34,179 bases of DNA from Bacteroidota bacterium (GTDB lineage: Bacteria > Bacteroidota > Bacteroidia > Sphingobacteriales > Sphingobacteriaceae), in the NCBI GenBank assembly GCA_018266935.1, contig JAFDZL010000495.1:1-34179 (forward strand). The letters are read 5' to 3'. Position 1 is the first letter of the stretch, and every line of letters starts with the position of its first letter. The translations under genes were made by a program, and so were the position numbers. The notes beneath the pieces are model-generated. The model had not been told where the DNA came from. It ran no database searches and saw only the letters and a program-made list of their open reading frames with translations. This document shows positions 8,048 through 16,468 of this stretch, piece by piece.

Positions 8048-9052
8048 TTAAGCCGAAACCACTTCCGCCCTGGCATATTTCCTGACCATGTCGTCAACGA
8101 TCCTGGCGGTTTCATCCGGAAAATCGACGATGATACGTTGTCCGTTTGAAATCCAGTTATGTACCGTGTCAACAAAGTTTTCGTCTATGGCTTGAACCAC
8201 CGGCACGCCCAGCCTTGAGGCTGCCAAAGCGTTGCATTGCTGCTCATACTGACCGGTCATAGGTATCATCATCACCTTCTTTTGCAGGAACAAGGCCTCG
8301 GCCGGGCCCTCGAAACCACCGCCGGTGAGCAACCCATCGCAACTCGCCAGGCTTTTATTGAAGGCGTCATTGTTCACGGGGAACACGCTCACATTACCCT
8401 CGCGATAGGTGGTCTTCTGGCGTTTTGAGAATATTTGCCATTCCACATCCTTCACCTTGCCTAAATGACTTATCAGGGTCTTATCGTCGTACGCTGGCAG
8501 ATAGACCGCATAATGTCCCTCGTTAGTCGGTTCAAGGTTCCTGATCTCGCTGCGGATGACCGGCGTATGGATAAAATCGTCATACCGCTCAAAGTGAAAA
8601 CCGATATGCCAGGTGGTCGGCGAATAATATTTAAAGAGCCATTCGGCAACATTCCATTTCGCAGGCCGCGGCGTTTTCGGCGAAATAAACGAACACTGAT
8701 GACTCAATGATACGGACGGAAGCTTCTGCCTGCGGCAGGCCCAGGCGCTTACCGGCTCAAAATCATTAACTATCAAATCATACTGCTTCAGCGGAAGATG
8801 GTTGATATCGTGCCAGAGCTGGCGCAGGTTCATCAATTTGTATGTCGCCCACTTATCGACACCGCCCTTTGTGCCAAATACAAAACTAAAACCATGCAAA
8901 CGATATTTCAACGGTTGGGACAATGACACTTCCGCCTCGGTGCCGCTCACCAAAAGGTCCAGTTCGCCGTATTGCTGCAGCAGCGGGACGATCTCGCGCG
9001 CCCGGCTGATGTGGCCGTTCCCGGTTCCTTGTATAGCGTAGAGGATTTTCAA
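8048..9052 (-). CDS. MJ1255/VC2487-type glycosyltransferase (GT-B fold)
   Basis: This 334-residue protein begins KILYAIQGTGNGHISRA, the glycine-rich loop of the MJ1255/VC2487-like family related to MurG and UDP-glycosyltransferases. The C-terminal half holds the donor-site motif LLTGGGFEGPAEALFLQKK followed by MMIPMTGQYEQQCNA, as in family members. It most likely moves a nucleotide-activated sugar to an unknown acceptor on the cytoplasmic face. The start is TTG (9050-9052); there is no in-frame ATG nearby and the motif begins two residues later, so TTG is well supported. It is 151 bases downstream of the metallophosphoesterase gene. Confidence 0.78.
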   Translation of the reverse strand: MKILYAIQGTGNGHISRAREIVPLLQQYGELDLLVSGTEAEVSLSQPLKYRLHGFSFVFGTKGGVDKWATYKLMNLRQLWHDINHLPLKQYDLIVNDFEPVSAWACRRQKLPSVSLSHQCSFISPKTPRPAKWNVAEWLFKYYSPTTWHIGFHFERYDDFIHTPVIRSEIRNLEPTNEGHYAVYLPAYDDKTLISHLGKVKDVEWQIFSKRQKTTYREGNVSVFPVNNDAFNKSLASCDGLLTGGGFEGPAEALFLQKKVMMIPMTGQYEQQCNALAASRLGVPVVQAIDENFVDTVHNWISNGQRIIVDFPDETARIVDDMVRKYARAEVVSA

Positions 9053-9059
9053 TGTCGTG

Positions 9060-9200
9060 GGAAGATTGTAAAGTTGTACTGTTGAAAGGTTACCGCTGAT
9101 TTTAGCATTTAGAACCGTGTTTTGTTGAATATGTTACAAATGTAATCGTTGGAAGATTGAAATAACATTCCAACTTTCCAACCTTACAACTTTTCAACAA
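9060..9200. repeat. Intergenic palindromic region built from GTTG-rich words
   Basis: A 7-bp perfect inverted repeat GTTGGAA/TTCCAAC lies at 9148-9154 and 9168-9174. Outside it, two words occur in opposite orientation on the two sides: TTGTAAAGTTG and TGTTGAAAGG near 9065-9089, and their near-complements near 9178-9200. This looks like a degenerate copy of a dispersed intergenic repeat rather than a clean terminator. Confidence 0.4.
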
Positions 9201-9203
9201 AAT

Positions 9204-10058
9204 TTAGTGTACTTCCAGCTTAAAGCGTTCCAGCAGGTTCTTTACGTCCATTTTGGCCTCCAGGTCCTCGGCGTCGGTATGGTCGTCCTCATCAATATCG
9301 GCTTTGAAGTTCGCCGGATCATATTTGAAGACCGTCCATTCATTGTCATGATATTCGAGTGCAGTGAGGCTTTCCACCCAGTCGCCTGAATTGAGGTAAA
9401 GCACAGAACCGGATTTATCAGTGGATTGCATTTCTCGTATTTCGGCATGATGGATGTGGCCGCAGATCACGTAGCTGTATTTTTTTTCTACGGCCAGGTC
9501 CGCAGCGGTCTGTTCAAATTGGTTGATAAATTTGACAGCATCCTTAAATTTACCCTTTACCTTTTGGGAAAAGCTCATCTTTTCCCTGCCCATTTTAGTC
9601 AGCCACCAGTTCACAAAACTATTAAGCAGGATCAGCGTATCATAACCTACCGCGCCCAGCTTGGCCAGCCATTTGGAGTGCTGCATGGTTACGTCGAACA
9701 CGTCGCCATGGAATATCCAGGCTTTTTTACCGTCAACATTCAGCACCAGTTTATTTTTCAGGTGGAATGAACCCAGGTCGAAATCAGCGAATTTGCGCAG
9801 CATTTCGTCGTGGTTACCGGTAAGATAGTAAACCGGTACGCCTTCGGTCACAAATTTCAAAATACGGCGCACTACCTTCATGTGCGTCTCGGGCCAGTAT
9901 GATTTGCTGAACTGCCAGATGTCGATAATGTCGCCATTCAGGATCAGCATTTTAGGCTTTATACTCTTCAGGTATTTCAACAGCTCTTTAGAATGGCACC
10001 CATAAGTGCCCAGGTGCACATCGGAAATAACGACGATGTCTATTTCGCGCTTTGCCAT
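9204..10058 (-). CDS. LpxH-like calcineurin-type metallophosphoesterase
   Basis: This 284-residue protein has the full metallophosphoesterase motif set: SDVHLG (12-17), LNGDIIDIW (40-48), LTGNHDE (79-85), a WIFHGDVFD block and CGHIHHAE near residue 200. The order and spacing match UDP-2,3-diacylglucosamine pyrophosphatase (LpxH) and its Bacteroidota relatives, which make lipid X in lipid A synthesis. It is longer than E. coli LpxH (240) with an acidic C-terminal tail (DIDEDDHTDAEDLEAKMDV). Being near lptC and a glycosyltransferase fits an envelope role. It may be an LpxH paralogue with another substrate, so no gene symbol is given. Confidence 0.75.
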   Translation of the reverse strand: MAKREIDIVVISDVHLGTYGCHSKELLKYLKSIKPKMLILNGDIIDIWQFSKSYWPETHMKVVRRILKFVTEGVPVYYLTGNHDEMLRKFADFDLGSFHLKNKLVLNVDGKKAWIFHGDVFDVTMQHSKWLAKLGAVGYDTLILLNSFVNWWLTKMGREKMSFSQKVKGKFKDAVKFINQFEQTAADLAVEKKYSYVICGHIHHAEIREMQSTDKSGSVLYLNSGDWVESLTALEYHDNEWTVFKYDPANFKADIDEDDHTDAEDLEAKMDVKNLLERFKLEVH

Positions 10059-10084
10059 AAATGTTTGGGGGGATAATGTTCCTT

Positions 10085-10101
10085 CCGGTAGTTTTTACCG
10101 G
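10085..10101. other. Small perfect hairpin downstream of the microprotein gene
   Basis: CCGGTA-GTTTT-TACCGG is a perfect 6-bp stem with a 5-base loop, 33 bases past the stop of the 36-residue ORF on the minus strand and just before the metallophosphoesterase start. There is no T tract, so it is at best a weak terminator or processing signal. Confidence 0.35.
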
Positions 10102-10133
10102 TCAATGGATCGGAAGACCTTGGTATGTAACGA

Positions 10134-10244
10134 CTATTCGTCGTCCTCGTCTTCATTAACTTTCAATTCATAAGGGCTGACGTAAAATATGCCCAGCAGT
10201 AAAAGCAGCCCTACAACAACTAAATACGCAAACTCAAAATTCAT
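10134..10244 (-). CDS. 36-residue single-pass membrane microprotein with acidic tail
   Basis: An ATG at 10242-10244 opens a 36-codon frame ending at TAG 10134-10136. The product has a short N-terminus (MNFEF), a hydrophobic segment at about 5-23 (AYLVVVGLLLLLGIFYV), then SPYELK and a strongly acidic end (NEDEDDE). This is the look of a genuine small membrane protein, with the tail probably cytoplasmic or periplasmic depending on topology. It fills an otherwise empty 258-base gap between the DinB-like and metallophosphoesterase genes, both on the same strand. I recognise no family. Random frames seldom combine a clean transmembrane helix with an acidic tail. Confidence 0.6.
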   Translation of the reverse strand: MNFEFAYLVVVGLLLLLGIFYVSPYELKVNEDEDDE

Positions 10245-10316
10245 AACTGCGATATTTAACAAATGTCAGAAACTCAGATTATCTGAATATTAAGACTATA
10301 TGAAATTAAAAAGGTT

Positions 10317-10847
10317 TCATCCGCGCAGAAATTTTTTTTCGATCCGGTTCAATTGCTTAATGTGGTGATTTAAATGGATGAGGATGAATTTGAACCATTG
10401 CGCCGCGTTGAGCATGCCCATCCGCGGATGTTTCATCCGCTTGTTGATGGCGGAATCATGGATAAGCGGTGCCACTTCGGCTATACGTTTGCGGCATTTG
10501 ATGATGAGGTTGCGGGCATCTTCTTTGCTGATCTTTTTTGTTGGGGTCCTTTCCGCAATTGTTTTGGGCACTTTAACTTTTACCGGCGGGAATCGATTAA
10601 AGGTCAGCACAAACAACCCGATCAGGCTGCGACCCTTAGCGGTCGGCATGCAAATGCTGAGCGTACATTTCTCCAGCGCCATGCTCGAACCCAGCGTAGT
10701 TTGCATGATATGGCTGTAAACCTCGGCGTAAGACCAACCACCATCCGGTGGCGTCAGGTCGAACTGTTCGTCGGGGATAGTATCCAGCCGGCTGCGGTAA
10801 ACATCCAGGGCGGCCTCAATGGCTTTACGTTCAGCTTCGATCTTCAT
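10317..10847 (-). CDS. DinB-like family protein
   Basis: This 176-residue cytoplasmic protein resembles the DinB/YfiT-like four-helix family: an N-terminal helix (AIEAALDVYRSRLDTIPDEQ), then WSYAEVYSHIMQTT with a candidate metal-ligand His, and a C-terminal helix with MLNAAQWFKFILIHLNHHIKQ carrying more His residues. Family members bind a divalent metal through three His; several are thiol transferases but most are uncharacterised. The start is ATG 10845-10847. It is transcribed away from the plus-strand barrel gene, so 10848-10965 probably holds divergent promoters. The fold-level assignment is reasonable; the reaction is unknown. Confidence 0.7.
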   Translation of the reverse strand: MKIEAERKAIEAALDVYRSRLDTIPDEQFDLTPPDGGWSYAEVYSHIMQTTLGSSMALEKCTLSICMPTAKGRSLIGLFVLTFNRFPPVKVKVPKTIAERTPTKKISKEDARNLIIKCRKRIAEVAPLIHDSAINKRMKHPRMGMLNAAQWFKFILIHLNHHIKQLNRIEKKFLRG

Positions 10848-10965
10848 ACCCGCATTTTGTCAATAAAGTTACTCCTTTTGTCAAGTAAATCGGCATGATC
10901 GTATAATTCACCGAACAAGGCGCCCTTTTTGCCTTAGATTTATTTGACCTGATAAATCATTGATC

Positions 10966-11784
10966 ATGAAAAAGTTAATCCTTTTTTTATTTCTATTATC
11001 GATCTGTTCATCTGCGGCTATCGGGCAGGGCAATAATAAATTGCAGTTATCCGCAGGTTACTCCCACGGCTTTTTCAGCAGCTTTACCGGCGACGCTTAT
11101 AAAGAAACGTCAACTCTCGGCGGCGGATTCAGCGATACGGTCGGCAAAAAAATGTCGCATCAATTGAACGGGCTCGATATCTCAGGTGCTTACCGGCTTT
11201 CAGACTATTTCGCTGCGAAAGCAGGTTTTGGGTGGTTTAGCGGATCAGTAACAGGCAGTAATGTCCCGGGCGGTTCTTTCGGAAGGGGAAACGCGGACCA
11301 GCCCACCTATGTTTTTGTCGTACCCGGGTATTCCGTCCAGCATACCAAACAATCCTATCTTTCCTTTTTGGCAGGCGCCGAATACAGGGATTTCAAATCG
11401 GCACATAAGGTAAACCCATTTGCGCAATTGATGATCGGCGTAGGATTTGAAGGTACATCGTATGATCTCACCAACACCACTCACGCTATTATATATCAAA
11501 CCGAAAATTACAAAGCAACCGCAGTCGTGTTCAGTATCGATGCCGGGGCCGGGCTCGATTTAAAACTGAATAAAAATTTCGATATCCGTATCATCCAGGC
11601 AGACTTTGTGCCGACATTCCCCGGGAAAAAATACATACAGAAACGCGGCGATCTGCGCGGTCCGTTCCCGGGTACTTCTTTTCCCAATGATCGATTATAT
11701 ACATTACAGGATGTGACAACGGACACCGGTTTCCAGGCCAATTTCAGGCTTGGTGCAGGCATTGTGTTTACGCCGGATTTATAA
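10966..11784 (+). CDS. Outer membrane beta-barrel protein
   Basis: This 272-residue protein starts at ATG 10966 with signal peptide MKKLILFLFLLSICSSAAIG; a TTG six bases earlier is an inferior start. The mature part shows repeated amphipathic strands ending in aromatic residues (KLQLSAGYSHGFFSSF, AKAGFGWFSGSVTGS, FQANFRLGAGIVFTPDL), the pattern of a small 8-10 strand outer-membrane barrel like the OmpW/OmpA-barrel group. A middle portion (VQHTKQSYLSFLAGAEYRDF) reads like porin-type strand-turn sequence. No specific family or substrate is recognised. It converges on the 1239-residue gene; its stop overlaps the end of a HAD gene remnant on the opposite strand. Confidence 0.65.
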   Translation: MKKLILFLFLLSICSSAAIGQGNNKLQLSAGYSHGFFSSFTGDAYKETSTLGGGFSDTVGKKMSHQLNGLDISGAYRLSDYFAAKAGFGWFSGSVTGSNVPGGSFGRGNADQPTYVFVVPGYSVQHTKQSYLSFLAGAEYRDFKSAHKVNPFAQLMIGVGFEGTSYDLTNTTHAIIYQTENYKATAVVFSIDAGAGLDLKLNKNFDIRIIQADFVPTFPGKKYIQKRGDLRGPFPGTSFPNDRLYTLQDVTTDTGFQANFRLGAGIVFTPDL

Positions 11785-11841
11785 GAGCTGTATCAATTCT
11801 TTTAATTGCGTGATTTGCACGGGCACATCGCCAGTTTTCGG
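11780..11841 (-). pseudogene. Remnant of a YjjG-like HAD gene 3' end
   Basis: Read on the minus strand the last 20 codons before TAA 11780-11782 give PKTGDVPVQITQLKELIQLL. The intact HAD gene at 15691 ends PKPDDVHAQITHLKELTSLL, so 13 of 20 residues match. At DNA level the core at 11793-11820 is nearly identical to 15705-15732. An in-frame TGA lies directly upstream, and no other HAD sequence remains. The fragment sits between the stops of the barrel gene and the 1239-residue gene. It appears to be a displaced or decayed copy of the HAD gene end. Confidence 0.65.
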
Positions 11842-11853
11842 TCAATTCGTTTA

Positions 11854-14800
11854 TTATTCGACCTTATAACGGTAAACGCTCCTGCCGATATTGCCGTGGC
11901 CGTCGATGCCTTCTACGATCACGATGCAAGTGCCGCGCATGTCAGAATTAAAATAATCAAAAGACAGGTTACCGTCTTTATCCGGGACCATTTCAGGATT
12001 CCAGTAAATCGTCGGCCTTATATCCTGCGGACTTGTATCCCGTGGATGGTCATACCTCGGCGAGTAAAACTGACGGGGTTTATAAAATCCGTTCAGCTGA
12101 AATATAACCAGCCCCGGGGATGCCGCAGCCGGAGAACTTGACCTTTCACCGCCACGTTTGGTGGTAATAACGACCGCTCCACCCGCTGCCGCCGACCCAT
12201 ACAGCGCCAGATACGCTCCGCTTGAGAGCAGCTCGATACTGTATATGTCGTGTACACTTACTATATCATAAACATAATTTTGATTGGGCACAGGCACACC
12301 GTCAAGTATAAACAAAATTGGCGGGGTTGGCTGAAGATAAGTAGGGCTGAATTGGCCAAAATGTTCCGGGGTGCGAATTAGATACAATTTTCCCCTTTTT
12401 GAAATAGTACCCGGAAGCTTACCGAATAAACAAGGCAGATCGATGCAATTATCCAGTTGATCACCCACGAGCACGTAATTGGCATGCCCCGCTCCGTTCA
12501 GGTTGGCGGAATGCTGAAGCTTAAATGTTCCCGGATTGTTACGGGCTGATATTTGGACAGTCTTAAGATTGATAACCCTGGACAATGACGAACTTTTTTT
12601 TACCTGCTGATATCGTTCCTGCGCTAATACCGCATACTGTTGCGGAACAACGACACGGTATGTGTCCGTTGCGGTTACCGGCGGCGGCTGATCCTGGCTT
12701 ATGGTTACTTTCACGTCGCCGCTGTTATTGCCTTTGTGGGCTGAAACTATGACCGTGCTCGTGTCCGAAATATCAAGATTATCAAATTTAAAATTGCCCC
12801 CGGCATCGGTTATCGTATCCCTCACGATACCATTTTTGCCATCTAAAAAAACAACTTTGCCCTTGGGAACCGGTTTGCCGGATAATGTTGCAAGGGTTCC
12901 CGCCACCTCCAATGCGGTTTCAGCCTGAAATGCAGGCGCCGCGCCACTTCCGAGCACGGCCTTCCATTCAAAGCGCCGGTAACCCTGTGTAAGCATCAGC
13001 AGATCCAGGTCGTTGTGAGCATTTTGAGCATCGGACGCAAAGTAATAGTTCGGTTGTTCGACATAGCCTTTCAGATCGGGCGTCAGAAGCAGGTCAGTAA
13101 GTATCGTATGCTCACTATTTTCGTCGAAAGCTACCTGGTTGCCGTCGATCACTGACACTGAAAAATGGCCATCCACAGGCAATCCGGTATTTTTCGCGTG
13201 GAGACTGATCCTTATGTTTTCCCTTTTAGCGTACATCATCTTATCGCTGTGAATATCCAGATCGAGCAGGTCGTTATTCTTTATGAAGAACAACCGCTCT
13301 GCCAATGGTTCATTCGCGGAAGAAAATAGGGTGGCTCGCGCCACGCCGGTATGCAAATCATGAGTATCAATATCGATCGCAATAGTAAGTTCGTTCAGCC
13401 TGAAAACAGCTGGTATGGCTTCGCCGCCTGAATAAACCACGATACTAAACTCATTGTCCCTATTCTTTTCATAAAAAGCTTTATTGGCGCTTACTTTCAC
13501 TATTGCTTTTCCCGGCTGATCATTGTTTATGGAAAGCACCAGACCGTCGCTCCGGGGTTTGGGGAGGTCGATATCGATTTTTGCGCTATCCCTATAAGTT
13601 AATTCAGCCTTATAACTCTTATTCGGAGCCGGTTCCAAATAGAAATACCCCATTCCCAAATGCCGGGAGGCAAAATCGCAAACTTTGTTACCATTGTTAT
13701 CGGTAACAATACCTTGCACATCAACGCCAAGCCCGTTAGGGCCTACAGCTTTGAAGCCAACTTTTGACCTTATTCCTGCAACTAATTCACCGCCTTCCGG
13801 GAAAAATTGTATATCAATTTGGCTATTCGCAATGCCCGGGCTTATCACGCTCTCGGTGATCCGGCTATTTTTAACGACAGTAACCGGCACTTTTCTTTCA
13901 AAATATGCAGGCTCGGCTTCATTTTCAATTAACCTGGTATATGCCCTTATCCGATAGCCATCATTGTGAACGGAATCCGGTAAAGCAAAATCGCCCCAGG
14001 CTATACCATTGTTCAATTGCAGTTTGATGGATCTACCGACCTTGTTATTTGCATTGATCAGGTCGACATGCAGTATCTTGCTCATAGGTGACAATTTATG
14101 TTGCTCGCCTGTGGTTACGTAGGCCTTGAAATAAACTGTGTCACCTGCCGCGTACCATGGCCTATCCAACTGCAAGTGCACTTTTTCTACGGGATGAGCC
14201 GTCAAAAATGCTTTTAATTTATCCAGCAGGCTTTTTACAGCCTGTTCGCCGGAATTTGCTTCCAAAGACAAGGGTATTTCGTTATCGGCTTCAACTCCAT
14301 TAATAGGCAGGGATTGCTTGTCCTGATAATCCCATGGCAATAAACCCGCAACCTTCGCATTATCCATATACCCTTTGGTAAACAGGCCACCATTATAGCT
14401 ACCGTCCGGGTAAATGGTTATTTCATTTGCCGTCATTAAAGTGTACCGCAACTGATGAGCACTATTACTGCGCAAGTCGGTTTGCAAATTTTCCAGTGTA
14501 AATCCGCCGCCGTTTGCCGGCAGGTGGAACGGCATGCTTTTAGTGCCGCCATTGTCCGAATACTGTATCAACAGCGTATCCGGCAAGCGTAAACGCCCAT
14601 TATGGTCGGTGCTGATTTGTATATTTCTGTCCAGGTGTGCCGACGAAGTATCTTTAATAATATAATCAGGTTCACTTAATTCGTGGTCATAATATGCAAC
14701 CGTATCCCTATTTCCATTGGCAACCGAGGCGAGTGTAACTGTATTGACGTTCCTGTTTTCGAGATAAGCCTGCGCCCTGGCGCCGGATATCATGTGCAGT

Positions 14801-15573
14801 ATCCGCTGCTTCTCTGCATTGGGCCTCGCATGTATTGCAACTACCGCGAAACCTTTAGTGTTATAATTTTTCTGATATAACGCCCTGATAAAATCCATTT
14901 TCGAACCGCGGAAGGCAATGCCCCTGTTGGCGTCAAACTGCTTTTGTTCGGAAGCATCCGCCGGCTTTATATGCTCAAAAAATACTGTGATGTCACTCTG
15001 AAGCCGGAGCGTGGTAAATGAATAGGTAAACAAGTTCAGGTCGATCTTATAGACATAACCCAAAGCCCTGTTCTCCACGATTAATGTGCTGCGCGAGCTT
15101 ACTTTCAACTCGTTATCAGCACGGTTATAATGGAACGCAAGCACTTCAGGGTTTTTGATCACGCATTTCTTAGCGAAGGCCGAGGTACCTATAAAATAAT
15201 CGGTAAATAACCTATGCCATTTTCGCCATCCGCGCAGGGGATCGTTGACGATCACAACCTCGTCCAAAACGTTGGTCTTAGGTTCCAGGCTGATTGTGAG
15301 CTTTACCGGTATGGGGCCGGCGGTTAAGGTTATCACTTTTTTCTGAAAGGCGGTGTGTGATATTACCAGCTCGATCCTGCCGTTATAGTTGGTATTGAGG
15401 ATGAAAGCTCCGTTCGCATCGGTTACCGTTCCTATCGATGTATTGTTAATAAATACAGAAACATCGGGAATTGGCGTATTCGTAGCAGCGTTGACCACCT
15501 TGCCAGACACACTGATCTGGCCGTTGGCAGCTAATGCAAGGCATAAAAAACAAAAGACAAGGATAAGTTTCAT
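11854..15573 (-). CDS. Giant envelope protein: CarboxypepD_reg domain, MG2-like domains and TonB plug-like domain
   Basis: This 1239-residue protein has a signal peptide (1-18) and then a carboxypeptidase-regulatory beta-sandwich (20-97: VSGKVVNAATNTPIPDVSVF, GTVTDANGAFIL). Residues 110-427 resemble the body of a Bacteroidota family of about 430 residues (FIGTSAFAKKCVIKNPEVL, LIVENRALGYVYKIDL). From about 445 a second protein type begins: VEKVHLQLDRPWYAAGDTVY (462-481), a macroglobulin MG2-like entry, more beta-sandwiches, and near 1040-1150 a plug-like block (FILDGVPVPN, IYSIELLSSGAYLALYG, GAVVITTKRGG). No 22-strand barrel follows, so it is not a TonB-dependent transporter. The end is tandem TAA TAA. 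Probably periplasmic or outer-membrane associated; function unknown. Confidence 0.75.
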   Translation of the reverse strand: MKLILVFCFLCLALAANGQISVSGKVVNAATNTPIPDVSVFINNTSIGTVTDANGAFILNTNYNGRIELVISHTAFQKKVITLTAGPIPVKLTISLEPKTNVLDEVVIVNDPLRGWRKWHRLFTDYFIGTSAFAKKCVIKNPEVLAFHYNRADNELKVSSRSTLIVENRALGYVYKIDLNLFTYSFTTLRLQSDITVFFEHIKPADASEQKQFDANRGIAFRGSKMDFIRALYQKNYNTKGFAVVAIHARPNAEKQRILHMISGARAQAYLENRNVNTVTLASVANGNRDTVAYYDHELSEPDYIIKDTSSAHLDRNIQISTDHNGRLRLPDTLLIQYSDNGGTKSMPFHLPANGGGFTLENLQTDLRSNSAHQLRYTLMTANEITIYPDGSYNGGLFTKGYMDNAKVAGLLPWDYQDKQSLPINGVEADNEIPLSLEANSGEQAVKSLLDKLKAFLTAHPVEKVHLQLDRPWYAAGDTVYFKAYVTTGEQHKLSPMSKILHVDLINANNKVGRSIKLQLNNGIAWGDFALPDSVHNDGYRIRAYTRLIENEAEPAYFERKVPVTVVKNSRITESVISPGIANSQIDIQFFPEGGELVAGIRSKVGFKAVGPNGLGVDVQGIVTDNNGNKVCDFASRHLGMGYFYLEPAPNKSYKAELTYRDSAKIDIDLPKPRSDGLVLSINNDQPGKAIVKVSANKAFYEKNRDNEFSIVVYSGGEAIPAVFRLNELTIAIDIDTHDLHTGVARATLFSSANEPLAERLFFIKNNDLLDLDIHSDKMMYAKRENIRISLHAKNTGLPVDGHFSVSVIDGNQVAFDENSEHTILTDLLLTPDLKGYVEQPNYYFASDAQNAHNDLDLLMLTQGYRRFEWKAVLGSGAAPAFQAETALEVAGTLATLSGKPVPKGKVVFLDGKNGIVRDTITDAGGNFKFDNLDISDTSTVIVSAHKGNNSGDVKVTISQDQPPPVTATDTYRVVVPQQYAVLAQERYQQVKKSSSLSRVINLKTVQISARNNPGTFKLQHSANLNGAGHANYVLVGDQLDNCIDLPCLFGKLPGTISKRGKLYLIRTPEHFGQFSPTYLQPTPPILFILDGVPVPNQNYVYDIVSVHDIYSIELLSSGAYLALYGSAAAGGAVVITTKRGGERSSSPAAASPGLVIFQLNGFYKPRQFYSPRYDHPRDTSPQDIRPTIYWNPEMVPDKDGNLSFDYFNSDMRGTCIVIVEGIDGHGNIGRSVYRYKVE

Positions 15574-15611
15574 AGATGATTATTTAGGCGTTTAACAGGG
15601 CATTATATCCA

Positions 15612-15664
15612 TGTCACGGTGTGCGTGACACATAAGGCTTCGCTCTACGGTTTTAACGCGAAGC
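15612..15664. repeat. Two adjacent perfect hairpins between HAD and giant gene
   Basis: TGTCACG-GTGTG-CGTGACA (15612-15630) and GCTTCGC...GCGAAGC (15638-15644 with 15658-15664) are two perfect 7-bp stems seven bases apart. They follow the HAD stop and precede the giant gene start on the minus strand. They could end the HAD transcript, though no T tract follows, or be a dispersed repeat unit. Confidence 0.55.
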
Positions 15665-15690
15665 AATATAACTAATTTTTTAGTAATAAG

Positions 15691-16398
15691 TTATAGTAAT
15701 GAAGTCAATTCTTTTAAATGGGTGATTTGCGCATGTACGTCATCGGGCTTTGGCAGTCCGTTTGGGTTAAAATAAATGGCATCCATGCCAAAGTTCATAG
15801 CACCGTAAACGTCAGCTTCCAGGCTATCGCCGATCATCAGGCTTTCTTCAATAAAGGCACCGGCAAGGTTGATGGCATGCTCAAATATGCCCCTATGCGG
15901 CTTGTTATATCCTACTACTTCGGATATGATGACATGCTGAAAATATTTGGCGATATCCGTCCCCCCTATCTTAATGGTCGTTGATTCAAGAAAACCGTTA
16001 GAGATCAAATGCAGGTTGTACTTTGAGCTCAGGTATTGCAGCGTTTCATGTGCATCGGGGAAAAGGTTGGTTTTAGTGGGGCAAAGCTTTACATAGGCAT
16101 CCTCAAACCCTGCCGGTATCAGTTCGGGGCTCATGCCCAATTGCAAAAACGTTTGTTTGAAACGCGCCTCGCGCAGTTCATCCTTGGTGATCTTGCCTAA
16201 GTGATATTCCGCCCAAAGCTTATGATTGTTGCGGGTATAGGTTTCGATGAAAAGACCAGCCGAATCCAGGCCGAGCTCTTTCAACCCATAAATCCCGTAA
16301 AGTTCGTGCAAAGCCTCTTCCGCATTTTTATCAAAATCCCAGATGGTATGATCAAGGTCGAAGAAAAGGTGTTTATATGTCGAACTGCGGATGTTCAA
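15691..16398 (-). CDS. YjjG-family HAD hydrolase (noncanonical pyrimidine nucleotidase)
   Basis: This 235-residue HAD phosphatase has motif I FFDLDHTIWDFD (nucleophile Asp14, acid Asp16), motif II LHLISNGF, the motif III lysine in GYNKPHRGIFEHA, and motif IV LMIGDSLEADVYGA. The helical cap between motifs I and II and the phrase DHTIWDFDKNA fit the YjjG/TIGR02254 group, which dephosphorylates non-canonical pyrimidine nucleoside monophosphates. The start must be TTG 16396-16398, since an in-frame stop lies five codons upstream and motif I is already at residue 12. It lies next to upp, another pyrimidine gene. Its last codons are duplicated 3.9 kb away, beyond the giant gene. Confidence 0.82.
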   Translation of the reverse strand: MNIRSSTYKHLFFDLDHTIWDFDKNAEEALHELYGIYGLKELGLDSAGLFIETYTRNNHKLWAEYHLGKITKDELREARFKQTFLQLGMSPELIPAGFEDAYVKLCPTKTNLFPDAHETLQYLSSKYNLHLISNGFLESTTIKIGGTDIAKYFQHVIISEVVGYNKPHRGIFEHAINLAGAFIEESLMIGDSLEADVYGAMNFGMDAIYFNPNGLPKPDDVHAQITHLKELTSLL

Positions 16399-16468
16399 TT
16401 TCGATTTTTTTTAGATGGGCAAAACTACGCTTAAATCCGAAATTGAAATTTCGAAATTCGAAATCCTT

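Noticed and set aside
10848-10965. Promoter boxes for the divergent DinB-like and barrel genes
   Set aside because: Only a seven-of-eight match (TTTATTTG) with no -33 partner was found, too weak to list.
11854-15573. Calling the giant protein a SusC/TonB-dependent transporter
   Set aside because: It has a plug-like block but nothing long enough after it for a 22-strand barrel, and no N-terminal TonB box was seen.
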